Shown here piece by piece: positions 16,917 through 25,114 of a stretch of 50,841 bases of DNA. The DNA comes from Bacillota bacterium (GTDB lineage: Bacteria > Bacillota > Clostridia > Lachnospirales > Anaerotignaceae): positions 1 to 50,841 of the forward strand of contig JAFWDD010000085.1 in assembly GCA_017534115.1 (NCBI GenBank). The letters are read 5' to 3'. How positions within the stretch are numbered: the first letter of the stretch is position 1; each line of letters opens with the position of its first letter. The position numbers and the translations under genes are program-made. The notes below the pieces were generated by a model. That model saw only the letters and a program-made list of their open reading frames with translations, was not told where the DNA came from and ran no database searches.

Positions 16917-18956
16917 ATGGATATTCCCATCAGCCGGCTTAAAGGCATAGGAAAAAAAAGAAGCGATGAATTTAAAAAACTGAATATAAACCTTGTTTCA
17001 GATCTTGCGGAGTTTTATCCCAGAACATACGAGGACAGAACGGTTTCCAAAACCATATCGCAGTTTGAAGACGATCATACCTATACGTTCCCGGCTTACA
17101 TTGCTTCGGAACCAAAGCTTTCACACGTAAACGGAAAGGCTCTTGTAAACGCAAGAATAAATGACGGAACAGGGTCTGTGTATGTTACCTGGTTCAATCA
17201 GCAATATCTGAAAAACTCTCTGCACAAGGGAGACGGATTTCTGTTTACGGGAAAGGTTCAGAAAAGAGGAAGCAGGATTTCTATGGCATCTCCGGAAAGA
17301 GAACCTCTTCCGCCGGAGGACGAGCTTTATGAACCCAAAATCCTGCCGATCTACCATTTATCCGGAAGCCTTACCCAAAGGATAATGCGGACCGCGGTAA
17401 AAACCGTATTAGACAATAAACTCTGCACATTCACGGAATTCATTCCGTCTGCCGTAAGGAAAAAATATAATCTCTGCGAAAAAAACTTCGCTGTTCAGAA
17501 CATACATTTTCCGGACAACGAAAACTCTCTGGGAACATCCAGATACAGGCTGATTTTCGAGGAATTTTTCCTTATACAAGTACTTCTGACAATGATAAGG
17601 CTTTTAAGCGGAAAGGCAAATTCCGGAATCGTTTTTGAGGACACGGAAACAGAAGATTTTGTATCTTCCCTGCCCTTTTCGCTTACGAATTCCCAAGCAA
17701 AAACCGTTGAGGACATCAAAGGCGATTTTTCTTCCGGCAAGCTGACAAACAGGCTGATCCAGGGAGATGTGGGAAGCGGCAAAACCGTAATCGCTCAGAT
17801 CGCCGCGTATATGGCATATAAAAACGGGTATCAGACAGCTTTAATGGCGCCTACGGAAATACTGGCTCAGCAGCATTTCGAAAGCTTTACGGAAATATTT
17901 AATCCTCTTGGAATTTCCTGCATACTGCTGACAGGCTCATCAACGACAAAGGAAAAAGAACTGATTTATCAGAAAATCGCCTCCGGCGAAGCTGATATAA
18001 TAATCGGGACACACGCCATAATTCAGGAAAAAACCGTTTTTTCAAATCTTGGGCTTGTAATTTCGGACGAGCAGCACCGATTCGGAGTTAAACAGAGAAA
18101 AAGCCTATCCCAGAAAGGTAAAAACGTACACACTCTTATTATGACGGCCACACCGATTCCACGCACACTGGCTCTTATGATTTACGGGGATATGGATATA
18201 TCCTCTATGACGGATATGCCTCCTGGCAGAAAGACCGTTAAGACATACTGCGTGAATTCCACATACAGAAAAAGATTTTTTGAGTTTATAAGGAAAAATG
18301 CCGCATCCGGCGGACAGACCTATATCATATGCCCTCTTATAGAGGATTCCGAAAACTCCAACCTGCAGTCGGTGAACGCGTATATCGAAACGGCAAAAAA
18401 GGCACTTTCGCCTTACAATGTCGAAGCCGTTCACGGAAAAATGACCGCTTCGGAAAAGAACCGGATTATGGAAGATTTCGCTTTGGGAAAAATCGATGTT
18501 CTTGTATCCACAACCGTTATCGAGGTAGGAATAAATGTTCCAAACGCAACAATCATGGTTATAGAAAACGCAGAGAAATTCGGGCTTTCCCAGCTTCACC
18601 AGCTGAGAGGACGAGTGGGAAGAGGCGAAAAGGATTCATACTGCATTCTTGTTACGGACTCGCAATCGGAAATATCCGGCAAACGAATGGAAATAATGAA
18701 AAAATCCTCGGACGGATTTGAAATCGCCGAAAAGGACCTGTCTTTGAGAGGACCCGGAGATTTCTTCGGTACATCTCAGCACGGCCTTCCCAAATTCAAA
18801 CTGGCGGACATATACAGAGACATTGAGATATTAAAACTGGCAAAAACAGCCGCTGAGGAAATACTGAAAAAGGATTTTTATTTGAAAAATGAAGAAAATT
18901 TAAATCTTTTGGACAAAATCGAAAAAATTCATGACACTTTAAGGTTAGATATTTAA
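16917..18956 (+). CDS. recG: ATP-dependent DNA helicase RecG
   Basis: 679 aa, full length. Remodels stalled forks and branched DNA. N-terminal wedge/OB domain (about 1-220), then helicase motifs: Walker A GDVGSGKTVIAQ (about 282-293), APTEILAQQH, the DEQHRFGVKQR box (motif II), MTATPIPRTLAL, and the C-terminal HQLRGRVGRG and LRGPGDFFGTSQHG segments (RecG TRG region). The ATG at 16917 follows CAGGAG. Usual Firmicute position after fakA. Confidence 0.97.
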   Translation: MDIPISRLKGIGKKRSDEFKKLNINLVSDLAEFYPRTYEDRTVSKTISQFEDDHTYTFPAYIASEPKLSHVNGKALVNARINDGTGSVYVTWFNQQYLKNSLHKGDGFLFTGKVQKRGSRISMASPEREPLPPEDELYEPKILPIYHLSGSLTQRIMRTAVKTVLDNKLCTFTEFIPSAVRKKYNLCEKNFAVQNIHFPDNENSLGTSRYRLIFEEFFLIQVLLTMIRLLSGKANSGIVFEDTETEDFVSSLPFSLTNSQAKTVEDIKGDFSSGKLTNRLIQGDVGSGKTVIAQIAAYMAYKNGYQTALMAPTEILAQQHFESFTEIFNPLGISCILLTGSSTTKEKELIYQKIASGEADIIIGTHAIIQEKTVFSNLGLVISDEQHRFGVKQRKSLSQKGKNVHTLIMTATPIPRTLALMIYGDMDISSMTDMPPGRKTVKTYCVNSTYRKRFFEFIRKNAASGGQTYIICPLIEDSENSNLQSVNAYIETAKKALSPYNVEAVHGKMTASEKNRIMEDFALGKIDVLVSTTVIEVGINVPNATIMVIENAEKFGLSQLHQLRGRVGRGEKDSYCILVTDSQSEISGKRMEIMKKSSDGFEIAEKDLSLRGPGDFFGTSQHGLPKFKLADIYRDIEILKLAKTAAEEILKKDFYLKNEENLNLLDKIEKIHDTLRLDI

Positions 18957-18962
18957 AAAATA

Positions 18963-18991
18963 TTGAATTTTATAAATTTTTTTGTTATACT
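18963..18991 (+). promoter_or_regulatory. Sigma-A promoter of rsmD-coaD
   Basis: TTGAAT (18963-18968), 17-base spacer, TATACT (18986-18991), starting 7 bases after the recG stop. Leader of about 50 bases to the rsmD ATG. Confidence 0.65.
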
Positions 18992-19047
18992 CTATTTACA
19001 TTTTCTAAGTGAATAGTGTAAAATATTATAAATGTTTAGGAGAAATT

Positions 19048-19614
19048 ATGAGAGTTATTTCAGGAAGTGCCAGAGGCTTAAAGCTTTTATCTCCCGAGGG
19101 GCTTCATACAAGGCCCACTACGGACAGGATAAAGGAAACTCTTTTTAATATTATGCAGCCGGATATTTATTTATCGGATTTTCTGGATCTGTTCTCCGGC
19201 TCAGGCGCTATCGGAATTGAGGCTCTTTCAAGGGGCGCGGAATTCTGTGTTTTCGTGGATAACGCCCTTTCATCAACTAAAATAATCACAAGAAATATTG
19301 AGGCAGCCCATGTTGCGGACAGGAGCCGTATAATCAAAAGCGATGTTTTCGCCGCCATATCCGATTTGGGAAAGGCAGGAGAAGCATTTGATATAATATT
19401 TATGGATCCTCCATACGCGGAAGGATTTAATGAACCTGTTCTGAAAAAAATAGTTGAATCGGAAATTCTTAAACCGGACGGATATATTGTTCTGGAAAGA
19501 AGCTCCGATGTGAAACTTTCCCCTATAAACGGGCTGGAAATATTCAGAGAAAAGATTTTTAAAAACACAACTTTGACTTTTCTCAAACTCGGAGGAATCA
19601 GGAAAAATGATTAA
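19048..19614 (+). CDS. rsmD: 16S rRNA (guanine966-N2)-methyltransferase
   Basis: 188 aa from the ATG at 19048 (MRVISGSARG), which follows AGGAGAAATT; the longer frame has no site. SAM-dependent methylation of G966 in 16S rRNA. Motifs: RPTTDRIKETLFNI near 25-38, SAM-binding FLDLFSGSGAIGIEALSRGA (about 47-66), and catalytic MDPPYAEGF (about 119-127). Overlaps coaD by eight bases, so the two are translationally coupled, as in most Firmicutes. Confidence 0.95.
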   Translation: MRVISGSARGLKLLSPEGLHTRPTTDRIKETLFNIMQPDIYLSDFLDLFSGSGAIGIEALSRGAEFCVFVDNALSSTKIITRNIEAAHVADRSRIIKSDVFAAISDLGKAGEAFDIIFMDPPYAEGFNEPVLKKIVESEILKPDGYIVLERSSDVKLSPINGLEIFREKIFKNTTLTFLKLGGIRKND

Positions 19615-20086
19615 AGCAATTTACCCCGGAAGCTTTGACCCCGTTACAAACGGGCATCTTGATATAATAAAACGCGCTTCCAAGTTTGTTGATGTGCTTG
19701 TAGTCGGCATTTTGGACAACCCCAACAAACATTGTCTTTTTACTTCTGAAGAAAGAAAAGAACTTATTAAAATAGTTACAAAAGACATACCTAATGTGGA
19801 AGTTGAGTCCTTTTACGGACTCCTTACGGATTTCGCAAAGGAGATAAACGCAAGTCTCATCATAAGAGGTATCAGAGACACAAATGATTTTGCTGTTGAG
19901 TTTCAAAGATCTATTACAAATAAACAGCTTAACTCAGATATAGAAACCGTTTGTCTTATCGCTGACGAAAAGAACCTTATCTTAAGCTCTACGGCTGTCA
20001 AAGAGGTTGCTATATTCGGCGGAGATATAGACTGGATGGTACCCAAAGAAATTACCGGATATGTAAAAGAAAAATATAATAAATAA
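19607..20086 (+). CDS. coaD: Phosphopantetheine adenylyltransferase
   Basis: 159 aa, typical length. Fourth step of coenzyme A synthesis: 4'-phosphopantetheine plus ATP gives dephospho-CoA. Nucleotidyltransferase motif YPGSFDPVTNGHLD (6-19) with the TNGH signature at 14-17, and the C-terminal ISSTxVKE-type element as LSSTAVKEVA. Overlaps rsmD by eight bases. Confidence 0.97.
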   Translation: MIKAIYPGSFDPVTNGHLDIIKRASKFVDVLVVGILDNPNKHCLFTSEERKELIKIVTKDIPNVEVESFYGLLTDFAKEINASLIIRGIRDTNDFAVEFQRSITNKQLNSDIETVCLIADEKNLILSSTAVKEVAIFGGDIDWMVPKEITGYVKEKYNK

Positions 20087-20107
20087 TTAGTAAAGCGAGG
20101 GATATAA

Positions 20108-20623
20108 ATGGATAGTGTTTTAAAGTTACTTGACGAATTGGAGGAAATTATTGATGAAAGCCGTTCTGTCCCTTTCTCAAGCGGTAAGATTTCCGTAAAC
20201 AAAGACGATATTCTGGAGATTATCACAGATATCAGAAACAAACTCCCCAATGAAATCAAACAGTCAAAATGGATTCTTGAGGAAAGAAACAAAATCCTCG
20301 CAGATTCCGAAAGAGAAGCTGAAGATATTATCAAAAAAGCCGAAGAGCATATGAACCAGCTCATCGACGAGCATGAAGTAACCAAGAAAGCTTACGAAAA
20401 TGCTGATGAAATCGTTGCAAAGAGCAGACAAGATTCAAAGACAATGAGAATCAGAGCTGTTGAGTATACAGACAGAATACTTATGGATACACAAGACCGT
20501 CTCAAAGAGCTTCAGCATTCTGTTGCAGAACAGCAGAATATCTTAAACGAATTCATTAATCAGAGTCTGGATATACTTTATGAAAACAGACAGCAATTAA
20601 AATCGATGAACGAACAAAAGTAA
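20108..20623 (+). CDS. Coiled-coil protein of unknown function
   Basis: 171 aa. I recognise this as a type of protein often found after coaD in Clostridia, sometimes annotated as ATPase or ATP synthase subunit B-like because of the coiled coil, but I know of no established function. Residues about 55-165 are charged heptad-like sequence (SEREAEDIIKKAEEHMNQLI and onward), predicting a long coiled coil; the first 50 residues may form a small helical cap. No membrane segment or catalytic motif. DivIVA-like scaffolds share this look, so a structural role is plausible. Last gene of the rsmD-coaD operon; a strong terminator follows. Confidence 0.75.
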   Translation: MDSVLKLLDELEEIIDESRSVPFSSGKISVNKDDILEIITDIRNKLPNEIKQSKWILEERNKILADSEREAEDIIKKAEEHMNQLIDEHEVTKKAYENADEIVAKSRQDSKTMRIRAVEYTDRILMDTQDRLKELQHSVAEQQNILNEFINQSLDILYENRQQLKSMNEQK

Positions 20624-20631
20624 AAATATTT

Positions 20632-20665
20632 AACGCTGTATCTATAAATCGGTACAGCGTTTTTT
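20632..20665 (+). terminator. Intrinsic terminator after the coiled-coil gene
   Basis: Perfect nine-bp stem AACGCTGTA (20632-20640) with TACAGCGTT (20653-20661), 12-base loop, then a T-run. Confidence 0.92.
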
Positions 20666-20701
20666 AAAATATTTAATATTTAATAGATAGGATGATGACA
20701 T

Positions 20702-21874
20702 TTGAATCTTAACGAAGAAGCTTTACAGAAACATTTCAAATGGAAAGGAAAAATAGAAACAAAGGTCCGCGCTCCCCTTACAGGCGCTCATGACCTTTCT
20801 TTAGCTTATACGCCCGGCGTCGCGGAAGCATGTCTGGCAATCCAGAAAGACCCTGCTCTCTCATATCAGCTCACCCGACGCTGGAACACCGTAGCGGTTA
20901 TTACTGACGGTACGGCTGTTTTAGGACTGGGAGACATAGGTCCCGAAGCGGGAATGCCCGTTATGGAAGGAAAATGCGCTCTCTTCAAACATTTTGGAAA
21001 TATTGACGCATTTCCTTTATGTATAGGCTCCCATTCAGTTGACGAAATCGTAAGCACAATTCATCTTATTTCGGGAAGCTTCGGCGGAATAAACTTAGAG
21101 GATATATCCGCGCCCAGATGCTTTGAAATAGAGGAAAAGCTGAAAGAAAAGTGTGATATTCCCGTGTTCCATGACGACCAGCACGGAACCGCTGTTGTTA
21201 CCCTTGCGGGACTTACAAACGCCCTTAAACTCACCGGAAAAAGGTTTGAGGATATCAGAATCGCAATGTCCGGCGCAGGAGCCGCAGGAGACGCAATCGC
21301 CAGACTTCTTCTCAAAGCAGGAGCAAAGGACATTACCCTTTGCAACTCCAAAGGCGCTGTAAACCGGGACACTGTTTACGAAAAATCCGGTCTGGAAAAG
21401 CTGAAACTGATTACAAACCCCAGAAATATTAAGGGTTCTCTCAGTGATGTAGTAGCCGGAGCCGATGTTTTCATAGGCGTATCCGCTCCCGGAGTCCTTA
21501 CAGGCGAAATGGTAAAAACCATGGCCAAAGACCCTATAATCTTTGCTATGGCAAATCCTGTTCCGGAAATCATGCCCGATGAGGCTTTCGCCGCAGGAGC
21601 CAAAATCGTATGCACAGGCAGAAGCGATTTTCCCAACCAGATCAACAATGTTCTGGCCTTTCCCGGTATATTCAGAGGAGCTCTGGATGTTCGGGCATCT
21701 GACATAAATGAAGAAATGAAGCTTGCCGCCGCAAACGCGCTGGCGCAGATAATTTCCGAGGACAAGCTTGCTCCCGACCACGTAATACCTTCAATATTTG
21801 AGGAAAATGTGTGCGGAAAAATCGCTGCCGCAGTTGCGGATGCCGCTGTAAAATCAAGCATAGCGAGGATATAA
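20702..21874 (+). CDS. NAD(P)-dependent malic enzyme (malate dehydrogenase, oxaloacetate-decarboxylating)
   Basis: 390 aa, the short bacterial malic enzyme. Oxidative decarboxylation of malate to pyruvate with NAD(P) reduction. Catalytic-domain features: Tyr36 in AYTPGV, Lys91 in MEGKCALFK, metal ligands in NLEDISAPRCFEIEE (131-145) and FHDDQHGTA (157-165), then the Rossmann GAGAAGDA (191-198). Cofactor preference cannot be told from sequence alone. Start is TTG at 20702, since the nearest ATG is out of frame and soon stops; AGGATGA precedes it. In this anaerobe it may connect C4 acids to pyruvate for PflB. Confidence 0.93.
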   Translation: MNLNEEALQKHFKWKGKIETKVRAPLTGAHDLSLAYTPGVAEACLAIQKDPALSYQLTRRWNTVAVITDGTAVLGLGDIGPEAGMPVMEGKCALFKHFGNIDAFPLCIGSHSVDEIVSTIHLISGSFGGINLEDISAPRCFEIEEKLKEKCDIPVFHDDQHGTAVVTLAGLTNALKLTGKRFEDIRIAMSGAGAAGDAIARLLLKAGAKDITLCNSKGAVNRDTVYEKSGLEKLKLITNPRNIKGSLSDVVAGADVFIGVSAPGVLTGEMVKTMAKDPIIFAMANPVPEIMPDEAFAAGAKIVCTGRSDFPNQINNVLAFPGIFRGALDVRASDINEEMKLAAANALAQIISEDKLAPDHVIPSIFEENVCGKIAAAVADAAVKSSIARI

Positions 21875-21909
21875 AACATATATTAAATTCAGGAGAGTGA
21901 TTAATTCCC

Positions 21910-23145
21910 ATGACGGATATAAATCCACTGCTAATTATCATAATTATCGTTCTTATAATTTTTTCGGCTTTCTTTTCGGCTTCGGAGACGGCTCTTACCT
22001 CTCTGAATAAGATAAAAATCCGAAGCATGATAGACAACAATGTGAAAGGCGCCGAAAGAGTCCATAAAATTACGGAGGATATGCCAAGGCTTCTGTCCTC
22101 CATACTTATCGGAAACAATATTGTAAACATACTGGCATCATCAATCATGACATCTGTGGCGATTTTACTCTTTCCCAACAAAGGCGTTGCCGTTGCCACA
22201 ATTATTATGACCATCGTGGTACTCATATTCGGAGAAATAACCCCAAAAACCTTTGCGGCAAAAAACCCCGAAAAGGTAGCGATCAGGTTTTCCGGTCCTA
22301 TTTCCGGGATTATGGTGATTCTGACACCCATTGTGGCAATTTTGAACGCAATTACTTCATTTGTGCTTAAATTCGCCAAAAGCAATGACGAAGAAGACCA
22401 TCTCATAACAGAGGATGAGCTCAAAACAATGGTAAACGTAGGGCACGAGGAAGGAATCCTTGAAATCGACGAGCGGGAAATGATAAACAATGTGTTCGAT
22501 TTCGGAGACACAAAGGCAAAAGATGTTATGACTCCAAGAACAGATATGGTTGCCGTAGATGTAGACGCTTCATATGATGAGATCTCCAGAATATTCCAGG
22601 AGGAAGGATTTCTTATACTTCCGGTTTACGAGGAAAATGTTGACAATATAGTAGGCGTTATATACCTTAAGGACATCGCGTTCGCTTCTAAGGAAAGCTT
22701 TGACATAATAAAACATATACACGAGCCCCTTTATACTTATGAGACAAAGCCGGTTCTTGATCTGCTGTCAGAGATGAAACGGGAAACGGTAAAATTTGCC
22801 GTTGTTGTGGATGAATACGGAGGAACAAGCGGAATCGTTACACTCACCGACCTTATTGAAGAGCTTGTAGGCGACTTTGCCGACGATGAGGATGACAGCG
22901 ACATCCAGCTTATTAAAGATGACGAGTATATTATTGACGGCACAGCAAAATTAGATGACGTAAATGAGATGATAGGAACAGATATCCAAAGCGATACTGT
23001 GGAGACCATCGCCGGATATATAATAAGTCTTGTGGGCCGCTTTCCTGCCGAGGGCGAAGTCATTACCCATGATAATATAATATTCCGGATCCTTGAAGTA
23101 GATAAAAAACGGGTCCTGAAAATCAAACTTGAAATACCAAGATAA
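21910..23145 (+). CDS. CNNM/CBS-domain membrane protein (CorC/HlyC family, putative Mg/Co transporter)
   Basis: 411 aa. Three parts are visible. An N-terminal CNNM (DUF21) membrane domain (about 1-150) has hydrophobic segments at about 6-24, 65-90, 93-110 and 125-145 and the FFSASETALTSLN motif. A CBS pair spans about 195-325 (MTPRTDMVAVDVD; AVVVDEYGGTSGIVTLTDLIEELVG). The CorC_HlyC domain fills the last 75 residues. The family is linked to Mg2+ export/homeostasis; 'hemolysin' annotations in this family are unreliable. Same strand as the malic enzyme, 35 bases downstream; two terminators follow. Confidence 0.9.
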   Translation: MTDINPLLIIIIIVLIIFSAFFSASETALTSLNKIKIRSMIDNNVKGAERVHKITEDMPRLLSSILIGNNIVNILASSIMTSVAILLFPNKGVAVATIIMTIVVLIFGEITPKTFAAKNPEKVAIRFSGPISGIMVILTPIVAILNAITSFVLKFAKSNDEEDHLITEDELKTMVNVGHEEGILEIDEREMINNVFDFGDTKAKDVMTPRTDMVAVDVDASYDEISRIFQEEGFLILPVYEENVDNIVGVIYLKDIAFASKESFDIIKHIHEPLYTYETKPVLDLLSEMKRETVKFAVVVDEYGGTSGIVTLTDLIEELVGDFADDEDDSDIQLIKDDEYIIDGTAKLDDVNEMIGTDIQSDTVETIAGYIISLVGRFPAEGEVITHDNIIFRILEVDKKRVLKIKLEIPR

Positions 23146-23163
23146 GTTAAACTGAATAAATTC

Positions 23164-23188
23164 GGCACGGTTTCGCACCGTGCCTTTT
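23164..23188 (+). terminator. Intrinsic terminator after the CNNM/CBS gene
   Basis: GGCACGGT (23164-23171), loop TTCGC, ACCGTGCC (23177-23184), then TTTT. Confidence 0.85.
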
Positions 23189-23209
23189 GTATTTGCATTT
23201 TTGGGTATG

Positions 23210-23245
23210 AAAAAACCGGCCATTTAAGACCGGTTGATTTTTTTT
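23210..23245. terminator. Bidirectional terminator between convergent genes
   Basis: AACCGG (23214-23219) pairs with CCGGTT (23230-23235). Plus strand is followed by eight T; minus strand is followed by a six-T run. It separates the CNNM/CBS gene from the convergent nitrilase-like gene and overlaps the latter's stop codon. Confidence 0.85.
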
Positions 23246-24584
23246 ACAGTATGTCAAAGTTTACTTCCTTTTTAACAGGTTCATCTGACGCAATATTTTC
23301 GCCGTGCACTACCTTTATAAGATCCTCGTAGTATTCTCTCCAGCTTTCGGGGAATCCGCCGTTTTCCTCGCTCCATATAAATTCAGGTCCGCCAACCACA
23401 TCCATGGTAAGTCCGAATCTTCCCTGCTCGCCGTCAATAACAACAAACTGGCCGTTTTTGTCTATCTGGCAGCATTTTTTATAATCGGGACCGCAGAGAA
23501 CAGACGCGCATCTGTTTTCAATAGTTCTCGCTTCTATAACGTCATCAATAACTCCGTCATATTCACCGAAATCGCTGTCCCATTTATTAATGAGGAGATA
23601 TCTCTTGTTTTCTATATCCTTTAACGCAGGATTATAGAAAGCGTCCAGAGTAATAACAGGATTCATGATTTCTTCGTTTTTAACAAGAATCATAACAAGA
23701 TTGATATTGTTTAAATCCTTAATAAATATATTGTCAGCAACTTTATTGGCGGATTTGAGAAGCTCTTCAACTGTCTCGCAGTCCAGAACAAAATCGGGAT
23801 TCTCCGCAAGAACTTCATCCTTTTCACAGATTGAAACGTTTTCGGAATTATAGTTTTCCGTATCGTAAACAAAAACATTGCCCGCTATTTTGCCATTATC
23901 GTATATGGGAGTTCCTTCCATAAGAGAACCGTCGGGAGCAAATCCGAATACAAACGCTCCGCTCTTTTCTCCGTCAGCGGGAGTTAATCCGAATACAAAG
24001 CTTTTTGTCTCTGCCGCTCTTACCTTATTTAATGTAAAACTCTCGTTATAATCAGCATCGGCATCAAGTACATTTATGAAGATTTCCGCACCGTTGTTGT
24101 TACAGATCGTGCTTAATGCAGAATATTTGGCGTCATCGCCGTCCATCATGCAAATAAGTTTGTCTGTAATAGGGAAAGGCTTAAAGAAAGCTTCTGCCCA
24201 TTCTCTGTAATCGTCCATCTCGAAAGGCGAAAATCCTTCATGGAAATGCTTTATGTAAAGCTTGAATCCCATTCCTTCATCGGAATCTTCATCAGCTCCG
24301 TCTGAAAACATATTAAAAGATATTCCGAACATATCGTTTCCGCTGTATACAATAGCGCTTCCAGCTTTCTTACACAACGCATCGCAGAATCCGGCAATTA
24401 TATAACCGGAATCATAATCTAATACGTCAAAATTACTTGCCATTTTAGAAAAATCTGTATAACATTCCTCAGGGAAAACCAAAAGATCCAATTTACTTTC
24501 CGCAATTTTCTTCATTTCTTTTTCAAATTCTTTTTTGTTGCATTTCTCCGGAGATTTATCCTGAACAAACAAACCTATTTTCAT
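23244..24584 (-). CDS. Nitrilase-superfamily protein with an extra C-terminal half
   Basis: 446 aa from the ATG at 24584 (GGAGG nine bases upstream). Residues 1-230 look like a carbon-nitrogen hydrolase. The start KIGLFVQ is typical, Glu39 lies in LLVFPEECYTDF, Lys112 in KLYIKHFHEGF and Cys145 in KLICMMDGDD, a spacing that matches the Glu-Lys-Cys triad of the superfamily (about 40, 110, 145), and GAEIFINV and RAAETKSFVFG follow as expected. Residues about 230-446 are unassigned; a segment near 370-400 (EARTIENRCASVL) faintly resembles the superfamily RAxEN region, hinting at a degenerate second copy. Substrate unknown (amide or nitrile hydrolysis, or transfer). It stands alone and is not operonic. 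Confidence 0.65.
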   Translation of the reverse strand: MKIGLFVQDKSPEKCNKKEFEKEMKKIAESKLDLLVFPEECYTDFSKMASNFDVLDYDSGYIIAGFCDALCKKAGSAIVYSGNDMFGISFNMFSDGADEDSDEGMGFKLYIKHFHEGFSPFEMDDYREWAEAFFKPFPITDKLICMMDGDDAKYSALSTICNNNGAEIFINVLDADADYNESFTLNKVRAAETKSFVFGLTPADGEKSGAFVFGFAPDGSLMEGTPIYDNGKIAGNVFVYDTENYNSENVSICEKDEVLAENPDFVLDCETVEELLKSANKVADNIFIKDLNNINLVMILVKNEEIMNPVITLDAFYNPALKDIENKRYLLINKWDSDFGEYDGVIDDVIEARTIENRCASVLCGPDYKKCCQIDKNGQFVVIDGEQGRFGLTMDVVGGPEFIWSEENGGFPESWREYYEDLIKVVHGENIASDEPVKKEVNFDIL

Positions 24585-24796
24585 TATCTTTTCCTCCAAC
24601 TCAAAAGCCTGAACTTAAAAATATTTTTTATAAATATTAATTGTTCTAATATTCGAACATGCATTCTTTAGCATTATAGCATAAAAAACCAAATTCATCC
24701 ACAAAAGTTTTTATTCAAAAACAAGGCAGCAGCGTCAAATTATGATTTTTTGCACATTAAAATATGCAAAAATCTTTTTATATGTAGCTTTTATAA
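24585..24796. other. AT-rich gap upstream of the nitrilase-like gene
   Basis: No gene seen. It should hold the promoter of the nitrilase-like gene on the minus strand, but no match to TTGACA/TATAAT stood out. It lies between that gene and the terminator of the small-RNA candidate. Confidence 0.4.
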
Positions 24797-24824
24797 TAAA
24801 AAAAACCTGCGCTGTTCCCCGCAG
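24797..24824 (-). terminator. Strong intrinsic terminator of the small-RNA candidate
   Basis: Minus strand CTGCG pairs with CGCAG around GGGAACAG, then G and eight T. It faces leftward but no known gene lies upstream of it on that strand (the next gene to the right, murA, is plus strand). This implies an unannotated minus-strand transcript. Confidence 0.8.
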
Positions 24825-24944
24825 ATGCACAAGTTTAACATATAAAACATAAGACCGCAGAGAAATTTTTATATATTTAAAGTTTATATTTTGCGCACCG
24901 ACGCTGCTTAACCTGCTTTAAACGCTTTAATTTTCCGCGGTCTT
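24797..24944 (-). ncRNA. Candidate structured small RNA
   Basis: On the minus strand AAGACCGC (plus 24937-24944) pairs with GCGGTCTT (plus 24851-24858), and the stem extends inward by a G-U pair and several more pairs. Inside, TTTAAAG pairs with CTTTAAA. About 27 bases on comes the terminator at 24797-24824. The whole would be an RNA of at least 148 bases. I could not match it to 6S, SRP, tmRNA or RNase P RNA, or to a riboswitch class. It could alternatively be the 3' part of an mRNA encoding the small ORF at 24927-25019, whose end overlaps the first stem arm. Confidence 0.45.
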
Positions 24945-25019
24945 AAGTACGGCTTCTGTCCTTGACTCATGTTTTTTTGCCGCAGGATTATTATTTCCGT
25001 CATGCTGTTTTGTATTCAT
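24927..25019 (-). CDS. Candidate 30-residue hydrophilic small protein
   Basis: From ATG at 25019, 30 codons to TAA at 24927-24929. The peptide is MNTKQHDGNNNPAAKKHESR followed by TEAVLKTAEN, hydrophilic with no membrane or signal character. The composition looks coding, and an in-frame TAA seven codons upstream of the ATG fixes the start; however no good Shine-Dalgarno is present at the usual spacing (AGGAAT is about 20 bases away). It ends inside the first arm of the RNA stem described above. I do not recognise a family. It could be a real small protein, a leader peptide, or chance. Confidence 0.3.
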   Translation of the reverse strand: MNTKQHDGNNNPAAKKHESRTEAVLKTAEN

Positions 25020-25114
25020 AGAAAATACTTGCTTTTATTCCTGAATCTCTGAATTTTATTTTTATCCGAAATCGGAAATACTATGAACAAATAAAACTGG
25101 AAGGAACAGAAAAA

